Assembly (NCBI GenBank): GCA_945877815.1
Contig: CAMDWJ010000033.1
Location: 1-45,057 of the forward strand
From: Caenispirillum bisanense
GTDB taxonomy: Bacteria > Pseudomonadota > Alphaproteobacteria > Rhodospirillales > UBA2165
Reading direction: 5' to 3'
DNA: 45,057 nt
Positions 15,480-23,474 of the stretch are shown here, piece by piece. The position numbers and the translations under genes are program-made. How positions within the stretch are numbered: position 1 is the first letter of the stretch; every line of letters starts with the position of its first letter. The notes under the pieces were generated by a model, which was given only the letters and a program-made list of their open reading frames with translations, did not search any database and had not been told where the DNA came from.

Positions 15480-16619
15480 TCAGGGTTGCGTCTTTTCGAT
15501 AACGGGGGCGACAGCCGGCCTCTGGTGCGACAACAGCGTCGCGATCGGGCTCAGCCCATCCACGCGATCGCAGATGATCTTGAAGATGGCGAGGATCGGC
15601 ACCGCGAGCAGGGTCCCGGCTACGCCCCACATCCAGGTCCACACGATCAGGGACAGCAGGATCGCGATGGGATTGAGCAGCAATCGACGCGATACGACGA
15701 GCGGTGTCACGATCTGGCCTTCGAGCAGATGGATGACAAGATAAGCGAGCGGAGGAAGGGCCGTCTCCCAGGTCGAGTCGAAAGTGACGATGGACACGAG
15801 CGTGATGATCACGAGGCTGGCGAGGCCGCCGATGAAAGGTACGAAGTTGAACAGCCCGGCCATCGCACCCCACAAGGATGGATTGGGCATACCAAGCGTC
15901 CACATGGCACAACCGACCAAAATGCCGACCACGATATTGATGACACTGATCGAAGCGAGGTAGCGCGATATTTCTCCCTCGGTTTCACGAGCGATCTCGA
16001 CCACGCGTTTCTTCTCGTTGAAATTCGGCGCGATGGTAACCGCCTGGCGCAAGACCGAGTCGCCTGCGGCCAGCAGAAACAGAAGAAGTGCGACCATAAC
16101 CGAAACGCCGACCGAAAAGACCATCGTTTGACCGAGAAACATTTCGGCGATCGACGGGCCGCGTACGACGACGGTGAGCGGCTTGTCGCGCCCCGGCTCT
16201 TTCGCCGTATCCGTCATGGCCTCCACCTGACGCGCGGTTTCCTGCACATCCTTCATTGTGCCGCCGATCGGCCTGAGTTTGCGTTCGAGCTCGGCAATCA
16301 CACTCGGCAACGTGTCCATCCATTCGGACGCCGGCTTCGACAGCGCGATTACGGAGAAGCCGAATGCCACGACCAGTCCGATCACGACCACCGATGCCGA
16401 AATCGGAACGGGAATACGCATGCGCTTGGACAGCAGACGCATCAGCGGCGCCAGGACCTGGCTCAAAATCAACGCCATCGTGATCGGGATCAGAATCGAG
16501 CGCGCGAAATAGGCGGTATAGAAGAGTCCCATAACGAATAGGCCGGTGACTGTGCCCGAAGTGACGGACATGGCAGTCGCTTTAGGGATGGAAACGATCT
16601 CGTCGACCGGCTCGCTCAT
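15480..16619 (-). CDS. AI-2E family transporter (PerM/UPF0118 type)
   Basis: A 379-aa polytopic inner-membrane protein with several hydrophobic helices (for example VTGLFVMGLFYTAYF and VMVALLLFLLAAG) and the family segment PNPSLWGAMAGLFNFVPFIGG in its second half. Members export small molecules or act as Na+/H+ antiporters; the name does not prove autoinducer transport. ATG 16619 (MSEPVDEIV) is chosen because GAGGGG lies just upstream and the longer in-frame extension is unlike any family member. It is preceded by a possible 23-codon ORF that overlaps its start. Confidence 0.88.
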   Translation of the reverse strand: MSEPVDEIVSIPKATAMSVTSGTVTGLFVMGLFYTAYFARSILIPITMALILSQVLAPLMRLLSKRMRIPVPISASVVVIGLVVAFGFSVIALSKPASEWMDTLPSVIAELERKLRPIGGTMKDVQETARQVEAMTDTAKEPGRDKPLTVVVRGPSIAEMFLGQTMVFSVGVSVMVALLLFLLAAGDSVLRQAVTIAPNFNEKKRVVEIARETEGEISRYLASISVINIVVGILVGCAMWTLGMPNPSLWGAMAGLFNFVPFIGGLASLVIITLVSIVTFDSTWETALPPLAYLVIHLLEGQIVTPLVVSRRLLLNPIAILLSLIVWTWMWGVAGTLLAVPILAIFKIICDRVDGLSPIATLLSHQRPAVAPVIEKTQP

Positions 16620-16687
16620 AAAGCGCCCCTCAAAGCCGCGGCCCGCGCGCCGGCAGCGGCCGGCGTGGCACGGAAGAGGAGTGGCAT
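16616..16687 (-). CDS. Possible 23-aa upstream peptide coupled to the transporter start
   Basis: ATG 16687 has GGAG 8 bp upstream, and the ORF (MPLLFRATPAAAGARAAALRGAL) ends in TTATGA, so its TGA overlaps the transporter ATG. Such an overlap allows translational coupling. No family is recognised. It may be only a chance ORF inside the leader. Confidence 0.3.
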   Translation of the reverse strand: MPLLFRATPAAAGARAAALRGAL

Positions 16688-16928
16688 GATTTTCTCCAGG
16701 TGAGGAGCATCGAAGTCGTCGAAGAACCAACAGCCGAACAAGTGAAGCCGCAGGCCGCCCTGACTTAAAACCACACAGACCAAATGCAATGGATTGCCCA
16801 AAAATAGCCGCCTGCGACCATACAACTCGCCCGCGACGACTTTGGTTCCCCTGTCCGGGAAAGGAACCCCTGCCGGCTTAGCGGCGGGCCGCTTTACCCA
16901 CGACGGCGGTCGGTGCGCGGGGCGCCGA
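16688..16928. other. Intergenic region upstream of the transporter gene
   Basis: No convincing gene is seen here. An inverted repeat GGTTCC-N13-GGAACC lies at 16844-16868. A minus-strand frame is open through the region but has unlikely composition and no ribosome site. The promoter of the transporter transcript is probably here, without a clear consensus match. Confidence 0.4.
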
Positions 16929-18488
16929 TCACTGCGTCCCTTCAGTCCCCAATCTCTTGGCAACCATGGCCGGCAGGTCTTTTTTCACGACCTTGCCCAC
17001 TTCGTTTGTCGGCAACGACTCGAAGAACAGCACATTCTTTGGTTTCTTGAATCCGGCAAGACTCGTGCTCGCAAGGGTAAGCACTTCTTCCTCGGTGCAG
17101 CCGTGTCGGCTGACCACGCAGGCCACGACCTTCTCGCCCCATTTTTTGTCGGGTATGCCGATGACGGCGATCTGATCGATCTTGGCATGTTCGCCCAGCA
17201 CCGCCTCGATCTCGGCCGGATAGACATTCACTCCGCCCGTCTTGATCATGTCGCGCTTACGTCCCGACAGCCAGATATAGCCCTCGGCGTCCTTGCGGAT
17301 CAGATCGCCCGTCACGAGCCAGCCGTCGCGGAAGGCTTTGGCGGTCTCCTCGGGTCGGTTCCAGTAACCGGTCGTCAACGAGGGCCCACGCACCGCCATC
17401 TCGCCGAATTCGCCGACCGGCACCTCGCGCATATCTTCGTCCACCGCGCTCACACGGAACAATGGCGCCTCGGTGCCGAGCGAACTCATGCGATCGGGCT
17501 TTGTCGGATTGAGCAGCGCCGCCTCGGTCTCGTGCGGCAACATGAATGTGACGTAGCCACCGGTTTCGGTCGACCCGTAGGAATTTGAAAAGCCGCCCTT
17601 GAAGGTCGGGTTGGCCTTGATCCGCATCATGCCGGGGCGCGAGTCGCCGGTCGCACTTGTTCCGGTGAATATCCGCAAGCTACTGAGATCGGCATTCGGC
17701 AAATCGGGATGTTCGACCAAACGGTCGAACAACGAGAGGATGCCGAAGGTGATCGAGGCGCGTTCGCGCGCGATCGTCTCGAACAAATCGGCGGGATCGA
17801 ATCTCGGACGCAACACCGTCGGGATGCCGGCGGCGACGTGGGTCGTCAGCATATGAATGCCGAGCCCCGCCGAAAGCGGCACACTGATGGCCGCGATATC
17901 GCTCGGCAGATGCGGTACTTTGGCGAGATAGACAAGTACGTTCGTCAAATATCCGCGATGGGTTCGCATGCAGCCCTTGGGGAACCCGGTCGTGCCGGTC
18001 GTGTATTTGACCGCGAAGACATCATCCGGATCGATCCGCAGCGCGGGATAATCAGGGGAGGCCTGTGATAACAGCCTTTCGTAAGACAGAAAGGCATCGG
18101 TCCCGACGCCGATTATCGCTTCGACGCTTTTGAGCTGGCCTTGAATTTCCTTGACCGCCGGAACGGCCTCAGCGCCAACCACCAGAACCTTCGCGCCGAG
18201 ATCGTCGACAATATAGGCGATTTCGCGCCCGACGCTCCGCGGTAGGATCCCGGCGGAGATCGCCCCGCTTTTGGCGATACCGAAATAAAGCTCGACCAAC
18301 TCGATCGAATTGTCGACGACATAGGCCACCCGGTCGCCCGGCCTTACGCCAAGCTTGACGAGGGCCTGCGCGACGCGATTGGTGCGCCGGTCCAATTCGG
18401 CCCAGCTCGGACGCGCATCTTCGAAAACCAGGGCCGTGCGTTCAGGACTCCGCCGCGCGTTTCCCGTGACCAAATCGCCGATCAGCAT
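16929..18488 (-). CDS. Acyl-CoA synthetase / AMP-dependent ligase
   Basis: A 519-aa ANL-superfamily enzyme that activates a carboxylic acid with ATP and CoA. The P-loop YTTGTTGFPKG is at 162-172, the aromatic-binding motif YGSTETGG at 304-311, GDL at 394-396, the hinge SGRKRD at 408-413 and the catalytic Lys502 in GKVVKKDL. Length and motif order are complete. Gene order MarR then ligase with a 3-bp gap suggests an operon controlled by the MarR protein. CoA-ester enzymes are divergent at 19157. The acid substrate cannot be assigned. Confidence 0.92.
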   Translation of the reverse strand: MLIGDLVTGNARRSPERTALVFEDARPSWAELDRRTNRVAQALVKLGVRPGDRVAYVVDNSIELVELYFGIAKSGAISAGILPRSVGREIAYIVDDLGAKVLVVGAEAVPAVKEIQGQLKSVEAIIGVGTDAFLSYERLLSQASPDYPALRIDPDDVFAVKYTTGTTGFPKGCMRTHRGYLTNVLVYLAKVPHLPSDIAAISVPLSAGLGIHMLTTHVAAGIPTVLRPRFDPADLFETIARERASITFGILSLFDRLVEHPDLPNADLSSLRIFTGTSATGDSRPGMMRIKANPTFKGGFSNSYGSTETGGYVTFMLPHETEAALLNPTKPDRMSSLGTEAPLFRVSAVDEDMREVPVGEFGEMAVRGPSLTTGYWNRPEETAKAFRDGWLVTGDLIRKDAEGYIWLSGRKRDMIKTGGVNVYPAEIEAVLGEHAKIDQIAVIGIPDKKWGEKVVACVVSRHGCTEEEVLTLASTSLAGFKKPKNVLFFESLPTNEVGKVVKKDLPAMVAKRLGTEGTQ

Positions 18489-18491
18489 AAA

Positions 18492-19049
18492 TTATTCGGC
18501 CGGAGTGGCGATATTACGCACCAGGCGCGCTGCCGCCGACTGCAATTCCTCTTCGAGCGCTTCCGCGCGTTCCTCGGCGAAAGTCATCAGCTTGGAAATC
18601 GCCGCATTGAGATTGGCCATCTCGTTCGCATCGAGATTCTTAAGCATCTCAAGCTGCATCGCGCGCGCTTTTTCGATATGCGCGGCGTAATATTCGCGCC
18701 CCTTGTCGGTAATGCGAAATTCGGCGGAGCGGCGATCGACAGGATCGATGGTGCGGCTGGCATAGCCATGTTTCACCAATTTCGTCATGGCCCGGCTGAC
18801 CTGCGCCTTGTCGAGGCACATCTCTTTCGCGACCGCGCGCACGGTGGCGACGGTACCGTCGTATAGCAGTCCCAGGATTCGGTTTTCGGTCAATGCCAGC
18901 GCCGAGGTCTTGATCATATGCGCATCGGTCGTCCGATCGAGCACGCGCGACAGGACGCTCAGCCGATAGGACACGAAATCGCGTACCGAGCGGATTGTGA
19001 CCCGCCTGTCTGACGAGGCAACGGTGGCGGCGGGCTTGGCTATCGACAA
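18492..19049 (-). CDS. MarR-family transcriptional regulator
   Basis: A 185-aa regulator with the winged-helix segment NRILGLLYDGTVATVRAVAKE, CLDKAQVSRAMTKLVKHGYA and IDPVDRRSAEFRITDKG (about residues 53-115), flanked by dimerisation helices. MarR proteins usually repress adjacent genes and release DNA on binding an aromatic acid or CoA thioester. It sits at the head of the operon with the acyl-CoA ligase and is divergent from the CoA-transferase-like genes, so it probably controls both sides from the 107-bp intergenic region. Confidence 0.92.
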   Translation of the reverse strand: MSIAKPAATVASSDRRVTIRSVRDFVSYRLSVLSRVLDRTTDAHMIKTSALALTENRILGLLYDGTVATVRAVAKEMCLDKAQVSRAMTKLVKHGYASRTIDPVDRRSAEFRITDKGREYYAAHIEKARAMQLEMLKNLDANEMANLNAAISKLMTFAEERAEALEEELQSAAARLVRNIATPAE

Positions 19050-19092
19050 AGCGCTCTCCTAAATGCGGCGCGCGGATGGTACCCCGCACTCG

Positions 19093-19121
19093 TTGATAAA
19101 GGCAATATAGTCCAGTATGTA
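19093..19121 (+). promoter_or_regulatory. Promoter for the CoA-transferase-like operon
   Basis: TTGATA (19093-19098) and TATGTA (19116-19121) are separated by exactly 17 bp, 35 bp before the gene start. The region is shared with the divergent MarR gene and would allow MarR control of both promoters. Confidence 0.55.
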
Positions 19122-19156
19122 AGGTCGCGTCCGACAAATCCAAAAAGGAATATCAG

Positions 19157-20041
19157 ATGGCGGAATCCGGCAGCAAGGTCGTCTCGCTCGACGAGGCCGG
19201 CCGCATGATCGCCCGGCACAAGGTGATCTCCCTCGCAGGCTCGCATTCGGTGAATTCGCCGATGGCGCTGATCCGCGCAGCGATCCGCAACGGTGCCACC
19301 GGTCTCACGATCATTCCACCGGTGACGACCGCGATCGCGACCGATCTCATGATCGCCGCTGGGTGCGTCGACACATTTTATCTGTCCTATATCGGTTTCG
19401 AGACATTGGGTTTCGCGCCAGGGTTCCGCGCTGCGGTCGAGGCCGGCAAGTTGAGGGTGATCGAGGGCGACGAACCCTTCGTGCTGCTCGGCACACGCGC
19501 CGCGGCGGGCGGCTATCCGTTCATCCCGGTTCCCGCCGGCGTCTATGACGGCACGGATCTTCCGCGCCTCAATCCGATGCTTAAAAAGATCAAGGATCCA
19601 CATACGGGCGCCGAATGTTATGCGATCCCCGCCTTGCACGCGGATTGCTGCATCCTGCACGCACAAGAATGCGACGAATTGGGCAATGCGCAATTCTGGG
19701 GCGGCAACAATCAGGAGCCGGACAAGGCCGCCGCCGCAAAAACCGTCATCATCTCCACAGAACGGATCGTGTCGCTCGATCATACACGCAAGAATGTGGA
19801 TCGTGTCACCCTGCCCGGACACAAAGTCAGTGCCGTGGTACATGTGCCCTTCGGCGCGCATCCGACTGCCTCACCAGGTGTTTACGGGGCCGACGAGCCG
19901 CATCTCAAGATTTATTTCGATGCCGTGCGCAAGGGCGAGACCAAGACCTATCTCGATCGTTTCGTGGCACCCAAGACGCAGGCCGAATATCTCGACCAGG
20001 TCGGCCTCGATAACATCTTCGCTCTGCAGGAGAATGCGTGA
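19157..20041 (+). CDS. CoA-transferase-fold protein, subunit A (GctA/IpdA-like)
   Basis: A 294-aa alpha subunit of the glutaconate CoA-transferase / IpdA type. Recognisable segments are SPMALIRAAIRNGATGLTI, FYLSYIGFETLGFAPGFR and VIEGDEPFVLLGTRAAAGG. Glu106 in GDEP is near the position of the acidic residue reported as essential in IpdA (from memory). Its TGA overlaps the ATG of subunit B, so the two are translated together. It could transfer CoA or hydrolyse a cyclic acyl-CoA, as IpdAB does in steroid degradation. Good ribosome site AAAGGAA. Confidence 0.85.
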   Translation: MAESGSKVVSLDEAGRMIARHKVISLAGSHSVNSPMALIRAAIRNGATGLTIIPPVTTAIATDLMIAAGCVDTFYLSYIGFETLGFAPGFRAAVEAGKLRVIEGDEPFVLLGTRAAAGGYPFIPVPAGVYDGTDLPRLNPMLKKIKDPHTGAECYAIPALHADCCILHAQECDELGNAQFWGGNNQEPDKAAAAKTVIISTERIVSLDHTRKNVDRVTLPGHKVSAVVHVPFGAHPTASPGVYGADEPHLKIYFDAVRKGETKTYLDRFVAPKTQAEYLDQVGLDNIFALQENA

Positions 20042-20862
20042 TGGCCGAAGCGGCAATTTCCGGCAGCAACGATTACGCCATCCCCGAATTGATGGCGGTT
20101 GCAATGGCACGCACCTTGGGGCGCGAAGACGGCAATCTCGGCGGCGTAGGTGCCGCCGCCGTCGTGCCGATGGCCGCCGCGCGCCTCGCCGTGCTCACGA
20201 CCGCGCCGAACTTGTGGTGGTTCTGCGGCGGGGCATCGGGGCTCAACCCGACCTTCGATCGCTTGCCCCGTTCATCGGCCGACCCCCGTGCCGCGATCGG
20301 ATCGACCGGCAAGAAGAACATGCTCGACGTCGTCGATATGGGAATCACCGGCGGCTGGGACTGGGGTTTCAACGGCGGACTACAGATCGACATGTACGGC
20401 AACATCAACATGATCGGCATCGGTACCTATCCGCAGTTGAAGGTACGCGGACCCGGCACGGTCGGCACGATTTGGACCGGCACGTTGCGCCGGCCATACC
20501 TCTACACCATGCATCACACCGCGCGCGTGTTGGTGGAGAAGTGCGATTACATATCCGGTCCGGGGTACCTGACCGGCGGCAATTCGCGTTGGGATAAGGT
20601 ACAAAATACGACCGAGGGTCCGCAGCTTTTGTTCACCCCGCTCGCGATCATGGATTTCGAGCCCGACAGCAAGCGCATGCGCCTCAAATCGGTGAATCCC
20701 GGCTATACGGTCGAGGATGTCAAAAAGAACACAGGCTTCGACTTGGTGATCCCAAAGGACCTGCCAAACACCGCGCCGCCGAGCGCAGAAGAACTGTTCG
20801 TTCTGCGCAATCACGTCGACCGCGACGGCGTTCTCAAAGGCGTGCGCGCCACCATCGGATAA
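20041..20862 (+). CDS. CoA-transferase-fold protein, subunit B (GctB/IpdB-like)
   Basis: A 273-aa beta subunit partnering the preceding gene. Family segments are PELMAVAMARTLGREDG, the Gly-rich turn MGITGGWDWGFNGGLQID and GNINMIGIGTYPQLKVRGPG. In class I CoA-transferases the catalytic Glu sits in a short motif after the region matching LAVLTTAPNLWW. Here that stretch reads FCGGASGLNP (about 61-70) with no Glu, as in IpdB-type hydrolases. ATG 20041 is preferred over GTG 20038 because AGGAGA is 7 bp upstream. So this pair may not be a true transferase (inference from an alignment made by eye). Confidence 0.85.
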   Translation: MAEAAISGSNDYAIPELMAVAMARTLGREDGNLGGVGAAAVVPMAAARLAVLTTAPNLWWFCGGASGLNPTFDRLPRSSADPRAAIGSTGKKNMLDVVDMGITGGWDWGFNGGLQIDMYGNINMIGIGTYPQLKVRGPGTVGTIWTGTLRRPYLYTMHHTARVLVEKCDYISGPGYLTGGNSRWDKVQNTTEGPQLLFTPLAIMDFEPDSKRMRLKSVNPGYTVEDVKKNTGFDLVIPKDLPNTAPPSAEELFVLRNHVDRDGVLKGVRATIG

Positions 20863-20864
20863 TT

Positions 20865-20932
20865 CTGCATCGCGGAATAGAAGTCCGCGAAAATGCAGGA
20901 AAAGTCTGGGTCGGAAGAAATTCCGCACCCAG
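20865..20932 (+). other. Two tandem hairpins after the CoA-transferase-like genes
   Basis: Hairpin 1 (20865-20898) pairs CTGCAT-CGCGGA with TCCGCG-aaa-ATGCAG across a 7-nt loop. Hairpin 2 (20906-20932) pairs CTGGGT-CGGAA with TTCCG-c-ACCCAG across a GAAA tetraloop. No T-run follows either. They fill the first part of the 180-bp gap before the methyltransferase gene and could be a terminator pair or a structured leader. Confidence 0.5.
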
Positions 20933-21042
20933 CGAAAAAGTGTGCCCGAACGCCTTGCGAAATGGGCGATGACCCATTAATAACCAGAGCAATAATCTTG
21001 GGAAGTCACAGGAGGTCGGTCGTCGGGGGCCGGGTAAAATCC

Positions 21043-22458
21043 ATGAATGACATGAAGACCATCCTCAGCGAAATCGAAACTTTTTGCCGCAGGCACGACC
21101 TCGCCGAAACCACGTTCGGCAAGCAGGCGGTCAATGACGGCAAGTTCGTTGCGCGTCTGCGCGCCGGCAAAAGCGTAACCTTGCGGACCCTAGAAAGGGT
21201 CCGCGCCTATATGGAAAGTCAGGGGGGCGTCCCGAACGTTAAGGATACGAAACAGCACCAACGACTCCCGGGGGCGAAGGCGCCGGCCAAATCCGGCCAA
21301 GACGCCACGGCCACGGGCAAGGACGCCGACGAGCCGACCGCATTCCGCTTCTACGACAATCGCCAAAAATACCTGATGTTCGTGAACACCTGCTCCGAGA
21401 AGTGGGTGGTCGCTGAACGCGTCGGCATGGAGCTTGCCCATCTGAAGCCAACCCCTCCAGCGCTACGTGTGTTCGACGCCGGCATGGGCGACGGCAGCGT
21501 GCTGACCCGCGTGATGCGCGACATGCACAACCGCTTTCCGCACATTCCGTTCGTGATCACCGCGAAGGAAATCAGCCTCGAAGACGTCCGCCTCGGCCTC
21601 GAGAAGATGTCGGATCGCTTTTTCGAACATCCGGCGACGATTCTCGTCGTCACCAATCTCTATTACGCCGAAGCGCCGAAACTGATGCCGAAATCGATTT
21701 CGGCCGCCGCTTCGCTCAACTGGGCCGAGGTTCCACTGAAGGGCTCGACCAGTCACGAATTCGACGAGCAGATCAAAGGCCTGCAAAACATCCTCTCCAA
21801 TGGCTGGCAGGTGAAGCCGTCGGAAACGACCGGCAATCCGCTATATGTGCGGCCCTCCGTTCTGGTGCTCTATCGCGAGGACCACAAATTCATGCTGGAT
21901 CGGATGATCCCGCGCCCCGGCCATTTCGACGGCCAGTACGATCTTGCCATTGCTTCGCAGCCCTATCGCGCCGCCATGTCCGCCAAGTTCAAGGCGGAAA
22001 AGGTCCTGGCGCCGCTGGCCAAGGCGATCGCGCCCGGCGGCCGCATGCTGGTGATCCATTCCTTCGGCAACGATCCGGGACTGGAACTCGTCCAGAAGAT
22101 CTGGCCGGAACACAATCCGTTCAAGGTGTCGCGCCACGATCTCATCAAGGAATTGAAGGAGCAGCTGGGGCGCAGCGACCGCGACATCCGCTATCAGGCC
22201 TATGCCGATAACCGTTCGCTGTTCCGCTATCAGATGCACACCTTGCCGGGCGAGGTCGAGCAATCGGCCAGCATCGGCACATCGACCTTGTTCGCCGCAT
22301 GGAACGCCGCAGTTTACGTGGCACAGGTGGAAGATCAGCTGATCACAGACGCCATGCAGAACGGCAATTATCTCGGCGCCACCGCCGAGGTATTGAAGCG
22401 GCACAAAGGCCTTTGGTTCTACGACGAATCCTTTGTCATCACCCGCACCAAGCGGTAA
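21043..22458 (+). CDS. SAM-dependent methyltransferase-like protein with HTH-like N-terminus
   Basis: A 471-aa protein. Residues 1-60 are helical and resemble a small DNA-binding or phage-CI-like unit (FCRRHDLAETTFGKQAV, then LRTLERVRAYM). A Pro/Ala/Lys-rich linker spans 61-100. From about 140 there is a Rossmann methyltransferase: VFDAGMGDGSVL at 143-154 is motif I, and KAIAPGGRMLVIHSFG is the post-motif strand. The start at ATG 21043 is uncertain because AGGAGG lies 28 bp upstream; ATG 21052 is also in frame. The gene is followed 44 bp later by metF-like, linking it to C1 metabolism. The substrate is unknown, and the HTH reading is tentative. Confidence 0.75.
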   Translation: MNDMKTILSEIETFCRRHDLAETTFGKQAVNDGKFVARLRAGKSVTLRTLERVRAYMESQGGVPNVKDTKQHQRLPGAKAPAKSGQDATATGKDADEPTAFRFYDNRQKYLMFVNTCSEKWVVAERVGMELAHLKPTPPALRVFDAGMGDGSVLTRVMRDMHNRFPHIPFVITAKEISLEDVRLGLEKMSDRFFEHPATILVVTNLYYAEAPKLMPKSISAAASLNWAEVPLKGSTSHEFDEQIKGLQNILSNGWQVKPSETTGNPLYVRPSVLVLYREDHKFMLDRMIPRPGHFDGQYDLAIASQPYRAAMSAKFKAEKVLAPLAKAIAPGGRMLVIHSFGNDPGLELVQKIWPEHNPFKVSRHDLIKELKEQLGRSDRDIRYQAYADNRSLFRYQMHTLPGEVEQSASIGTSTLFAAWNAAVYVAQVEDQLITDAMQNGNYLGATAEVLKRHKGLWFYDESFVITRTKR

Positions 22459-22502
22459 ATGCTAAAAGGTCGATAGAGACCGAAGATACACAGAGGGACC
22501 CC

Positions 22503-23414
22503 ATGACCGAGAACCGCCTCGCGCAAACCCTCGCCGCCGGGCATTTCGCCATCACGGCCGAGATTACGCCTCCCTTGTCGGCCAGCCCCACCAAGGTTCT
22601 GGCTGAGGCGGAACCTCTCAAAGGTCTCGTCGATGGCATCAACACCACCGACTCGGCCTCGGCGCGCACCGCCATGTCGAGTTTCACGGCGGCGGCAATC
22701 CTGTCGCAGAACGGTTTCAATCCGATCGTGCAGATGACGTGCCGCGACCGCAATCGCATCGCGCTGCAATCGGACCTGCTCGGTTTCAACGTGTTCGGCA
22801 TCCACAATGTTCTGGTGCTGACCGGCGACGATCCGAAGGCCGGCGACCAGCCGGACACCAAGCCGGTGTTCGATCTGAAGTCGAACGATCTGATCTCCAC
22901 CATTGTCGGCATGCGCGACAAACATCAATTGCCCTCGGGCCGCGAGATCGACGGCGAGATCGACATGTTCATCGGCGCCGCCGATATGCCGATCGATCCG
23001 CCGGCGGACTGGAAGCCGACGGGCCTGCAAGGCAAGATCGCGGTGGGTGCCCAATTCGCGCAGACACAATTTTGCATGGATATCGAAATCGCCAAGCGCT
23101 ACTTCAAGGTGCTGGCCGACAACGGCGTGACCGAGAAGCTCAAGATCCTGCTCGGCGTCTGCCCGCCCGCGTCCGCGAAATCCGCCCGCTGGATCAAGGA
23201 AAACCTGTTCGGCGCCATTATTCCCGACGCGATGATCGAACGCATCGAGAAGGCCGCCGACCAGCGCGCCGAAGGTCGCAAGGTCTGCGCCGAATTCATT
23301 CAGCAAGTTGCCGAAATTCCGGGGGTTGCCGGCGTGCACATCATGGCGCCTATGAACGTCAAAAGCATCCCGGCGGTCATCGAAGAGTCCGGTATTCTCA
23401 AGGCCCGCAAATAA
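22503..23414 (+). CDS. metF: Methylenetetrahydrofolate reductase (MetF-like)
   Basis: A 303-aa FAD enzyme of the MTHFR family, interconverting 5,10-methylene-THF and 5-methyl-THF. Seen motifs are AEITPPLSASP (catalytic-Glu region at residue 20), QMTCRDRNRIALQSDL, VLVLTGDDPKAGD, and AQFAQTQFCMD, which holds the conserved folate-binding Gln. Length is typical of bacterial MetF. ATG 22503 has GAGGGA upstream. Located among methyltransferase and MetE-core genes, it may work in the catabolic direction, oxidising methyl-THF from demethylation, as known for aromatic O-demethylation in sphingomonads (inference). The symbol reflects the family, not a proven biosynthetic role. Confidence 0.85.
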   Translation: MTENRLAQTLAAGHFAITAEITPPLSASPTKVLAEAEPLKGLVDGINTTDSASARTAMSSFTAAAILSQNGFNPIVQMTCRDRNRIALQSDLLGFNVFGIHNVLVLTGDDPKAGDQPDTKPVFDLKSNDLISTIVGMRDKHQLPSGREIDGEIDMFIGAADMPIDPPADWKPTGLQGKIAVGAQFAQTQFCMDIEIAKRYFKVLADNGVTEKLKILLGVCPPASAKSARWIKENLFGAIIPDAMIERIEKAADQRAEGRKVCAEFIQQVAEIPGVAGVHIMAPMNVKSIPAVIEESGILKARK

Positions 23415-23474
23415 GCTAAATAAGACGCCCCAGGGATCAACCCGGGCGAATCAACACATCAGGGAACACGTCCC

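Noticed and set aside
15078-16541. 487-codon plus-strand frame rich in Asp, Arg, His and Gln
   Set aside because: It is antisense to the AI-2E transporter; the polar composition is the complement of hydrophobic codons.
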